DNA of 64,000 nucleotides from Apiospora phragmitis. Lineage: Eukaryota; Ascomycota; Sordariomycetes; Amphisphaeriales; Apiosporaceae. Each line of letters starts with the position of its first letter. The first letter of the stretch is position 1. The notes under the pieces are model-generated. The model was given only the letters and a program-made list of their open reading frames with translations, made no database searches and had not been told where the DNA came from. The stretch spans positions 682,001 to 746,000 of the forward strand of contig JAQQWL010000003.1 in the NCBI GenBank assembly GCA_038363925.1, written 5' to 3'. Of this stretch, positions 61,601 to 64,000 are shown piece after piece. The position numbers were made by a program, and so were the translations under genes.

Positions 61601-64000
61601 TCAGGGGCCAATATCCATGGAAAGGAAGGAACACTGAACTTTCAGCCATAGTCTAGATGCGCTGTTGGCAGTGAAGACGACAAAAAGAGAAAAGGCAGGG
61701 TTACTAACAAGCCCGTTGTACTGTACCAGCAGGCTGTGAGAGGGGCCCATGGCGAAAAGATGAAGTGGAGATGTCATATCCAGGTGATGAAGACCATCGG
61801 GTACCCTGCTGTATTGGTCAATGTTCACAGCTCATCACGCAGAAGCAGCCCATTCAGCATGAAAGGGATACGAGTTGAAAGAGTGTTGCTGGCGACCCGC
61901 CCAGATTGAGAAAGATGAGGATAAGCGCCAGTTCCGATGCGGCGGTAGACTGGTAATTAGGTCTTCAGACCAGGTAGGCCTGGACCAGAAACTCTGGCTG
62001 AGGATCATCGTACTTTTTTTGCCACCAAATCTCTCACCCCCTGGCCAACGTTCCAAGATTTGGCTGGGGGGACAAACTTATCTGACAGTGTCAAAGGAGG
62101 ATCAAACCCTTAAGGGTCCAGACATAGCAAGGAGAGGAGAGCTTACCGCTGAGCTACATGATACGCTCGAGACTTATCTCAAGACCCTGCGTCGAAAAAA
62201 GCAGTGGCAACGTCCGCGAAGCGAGAGTGGTTTGCATTTGATTGTCGTGGGAAAATTATTTGGTTCGCCAATCGGCGATGTAGTGATGAGACATGTGAAA
62301 AAGCACGGTACTGTTCTAAGCCCCTGGGATCCTTCGTCCAGCCGACTTACCAGTGAGCAGGCCTGCTGGTGATGTATGTGAGACAAAGGGAGCTCAAGGT
62401 GAGGGATTGAGTGGTGATGCAGATTTAGATTAGTCAAGGACAGCTTCCGTGGATCCGACAACGGCAGAAAAAGAAGGGTTCGTCAGCCATCCACCAGTCC
62501 GTTCAGCCTCGGATTGCGGGATGAAGTGTTGGAAATACGAATTCGAGCTGAGTCACTTGATTTTCACCGATGGAATCCGCCGATGGCGAGTCCTCCCCGG
62601 ACGGCCGCGGAAGGCCGGGGCACCATCTGATTAGATCTTGGCAAATTGTTATGTACGTACCGAGATTGAGTTCATGTTCCGATTTGATGATGATGGGATT
62701 TCAGTAGAGCAGAAGGCGTCTAGAAGGGGATCATGTGCCCTGACGGATACCGACTATTCGGAGAGGTACTTACCGGAACAAAATGAGAAGGACGGTGAGA
62801 AGTCGGGCCTTTGCATCCTCTCGTACAGTTAGCTATGCAATCATTTGTTTCTTGGTGTTGTTGGTGTTTCAACTCCTCCAAGCTAGGTAGGGAGCTAGGA
62901 AGCTATTCCCAGGATACAGTACTTAATTTACTTAGAGGCGGCAGCGGCCGAGAGGGGCACCTGCCACACGGGCGGGATGACACACCTGCCACTACATTGG
63001 CCTGCGTCTATTTTACTTGGCTGGACGAGGTACTACAGGGAGGGTCCCGATTTGGGAATTACTGCTACGACAGGCAACTTTGAAGCCAGCAGTAGATATT
63101 ACATAGGTGTGCATTGGGAGCATTGCATCACTGCAGTCCGAGATTGGGTACTGCAGTGTACAGTACACGTACGCGGGTTGCAACAGGGTCACGTTACGGC
63201 AGGAATTCGAAGGGGCTCCCAGTTCGTGGAGGAGGATTGTCCGCAGGAGATCGCAGGAGTCCGGAGAAAGCAGGGCGCATACGGAGAGTGGTAAGCGCAT
63301 GGGGGAGAAAACAAGAAGTGTTTCCGACCAGCACAAAAAAAATGCTGGGGAGGTTGCGTGCGACGAAGCGGTAGATATGTGTTGCAGACCAAATGTAAAC
63401 ATCAGGTCAGAAGTGGTACGATGAGCTGATTACAATCTGAATTGGCCACCCTGTGATTGGCTGCGCCGTCCCAAGGGTCCCCAAGAGCAAGAGGGCCGCG
63501 GGACTCGGGACAGGCAAAGTGGAGGCAGGCGACAGCATCTTCCTGCGACTTTTCTTTCGTCCGTCGGCCGTGACGGACAACGTCTGCCACTGATCTACCA
63601 GCCGCCGGCCGCGTGCGCTTACTACGACTGCATACGACTCCTGCCATGCCAGTAGGCGGCAATAGTCCAAAACTCCGGTGTTGCGACTACTGTACTGGTA
63701 TCCGTACATTATGTATGGCAAGATAATATCAGGATCCCCGACGTGAGCAAGTTTTCAATGGTGAAATGCCCTCTTTTGACTCCAGCGTGGACATTCCCAT
63801 TGTGGACACCGGGCGCATTGCAGAATGCAAATGTCCGTCTGACTTTGCAAGAACGGATTGACTGGTATGCAGCTGTAGGTAGATGATGCACGCGCATGAC
63901 GCTTCCGAGACGACGGATGGATTGGGACTGTGATTGGGATTGAGATTGGGATTTATTGTCGATAGTCTTATCTTACAGTCTGGGTATCTGGTGCTTTTGG
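58622..64000. other. Gene-poor right end, no supported gene
   Basis: 5.4 kb of normal-composition sequence with only short frames. The most protein-like are 58995-59213 (minus, ending LEAYLVLQTQ), 59386-59817 (minus) and 61875-62372 (plus, 165 codons). None has a recognised motif or a plausible splice partner, so I call none. No tRNA-like cloverleaf or rRNA was found. Confidence 0.4.

Noticed and set aside
61875..62372. 165-codon plus-strand ORF at the right end
   Set aside because: No motif, no homolog recognised and average composition; kept only as a note in the gene-poor region.
1..64000. CRISPR arrays, bacterial operons, ribosome binding sites
   Set aside because: Spliced eukaryotic genes throughout; no regularly spaced direct repeats with spacers.

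Overview
This window reads as nuclear DNA of a filamentous ascomycete (Pezizomycotina; a Sordariomycete-like genome is my guess). Genes carry short introns of 49-215 bp with GT...AG ends and CTAAC-type branch points. Several families are typical of these fungi: DUF3176, GH6 cellulases, PDR-type ABC transporters, rhodopsin-fold membrane proteins and Hce2 effectors. A block of about 20.5 kb is mutated by repeat-induced point mutation (RIP). Everything here was read by eye from the sequence; no searches were run.

Layout. 1-1478: a DUF3176 membrane-protein gene (minus strand) that runs off the left edge. 1792-22303: an AT-rich, CpA-poor block of decayed transposons with sharp edges. Its outer ends are near-identical inverted repeats of a Tc1/mariner pogo-like DNA transposon inserted at TA. 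Inside the first pogo copy sits a Ty3/Gypsy element (2128-18509, exact TATAC duplications). Inside that element's reverse-transcriptase region sit a palindromic double-LTR insertion (6089-7093, exact TAAGT duplications) and a second full-length Gypsy element of the same family in the opposite orientation (7119-14845, ATTAA/ATTAG). Two truncated pogo copies (20210-21543 and 21546-22303) close the block.

22306-58007 is ordinary gene space: an Hce2/Ecp2-like secreted protein, a GDP-mannose pyrophosphorylase of the GMPPA type, two convergent GH6 cellulases, a Na+/H+ antiporter, a cupin/JmjC protein, a CK2 beta subunit, a full-size PDR ABC transporter, a DOPA 4,5-dioxygenase-like protein divergent from an unrecognised protein, an RmlC-type cupin, a seven-helix rhodopsin-domain protein and a short-chain dehydrogenase. 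Right after the dehydrogenase lies the decayed C-terminal end of a cytochrome P450. The last 5.4 kb show no convincing gene.

How it fits together. The secreted cellulases, the effector-like Hce2 protein, the drug/efflux transporter, the receptor-like protein and the dehydrogenase with its P450 relic suit a plant-associated or saprotrophic lifestyle, though this is inference. Five otherwise well-conserved genes (GMPPA, the second GH6, CK2 beta, the unrecognised protein, the dehydrogenase) each need one or two single-base corrections to keep their frame. Six of the seven positions lie in or beside G/C runs, so base-calling errors are more likely than real gene decay.
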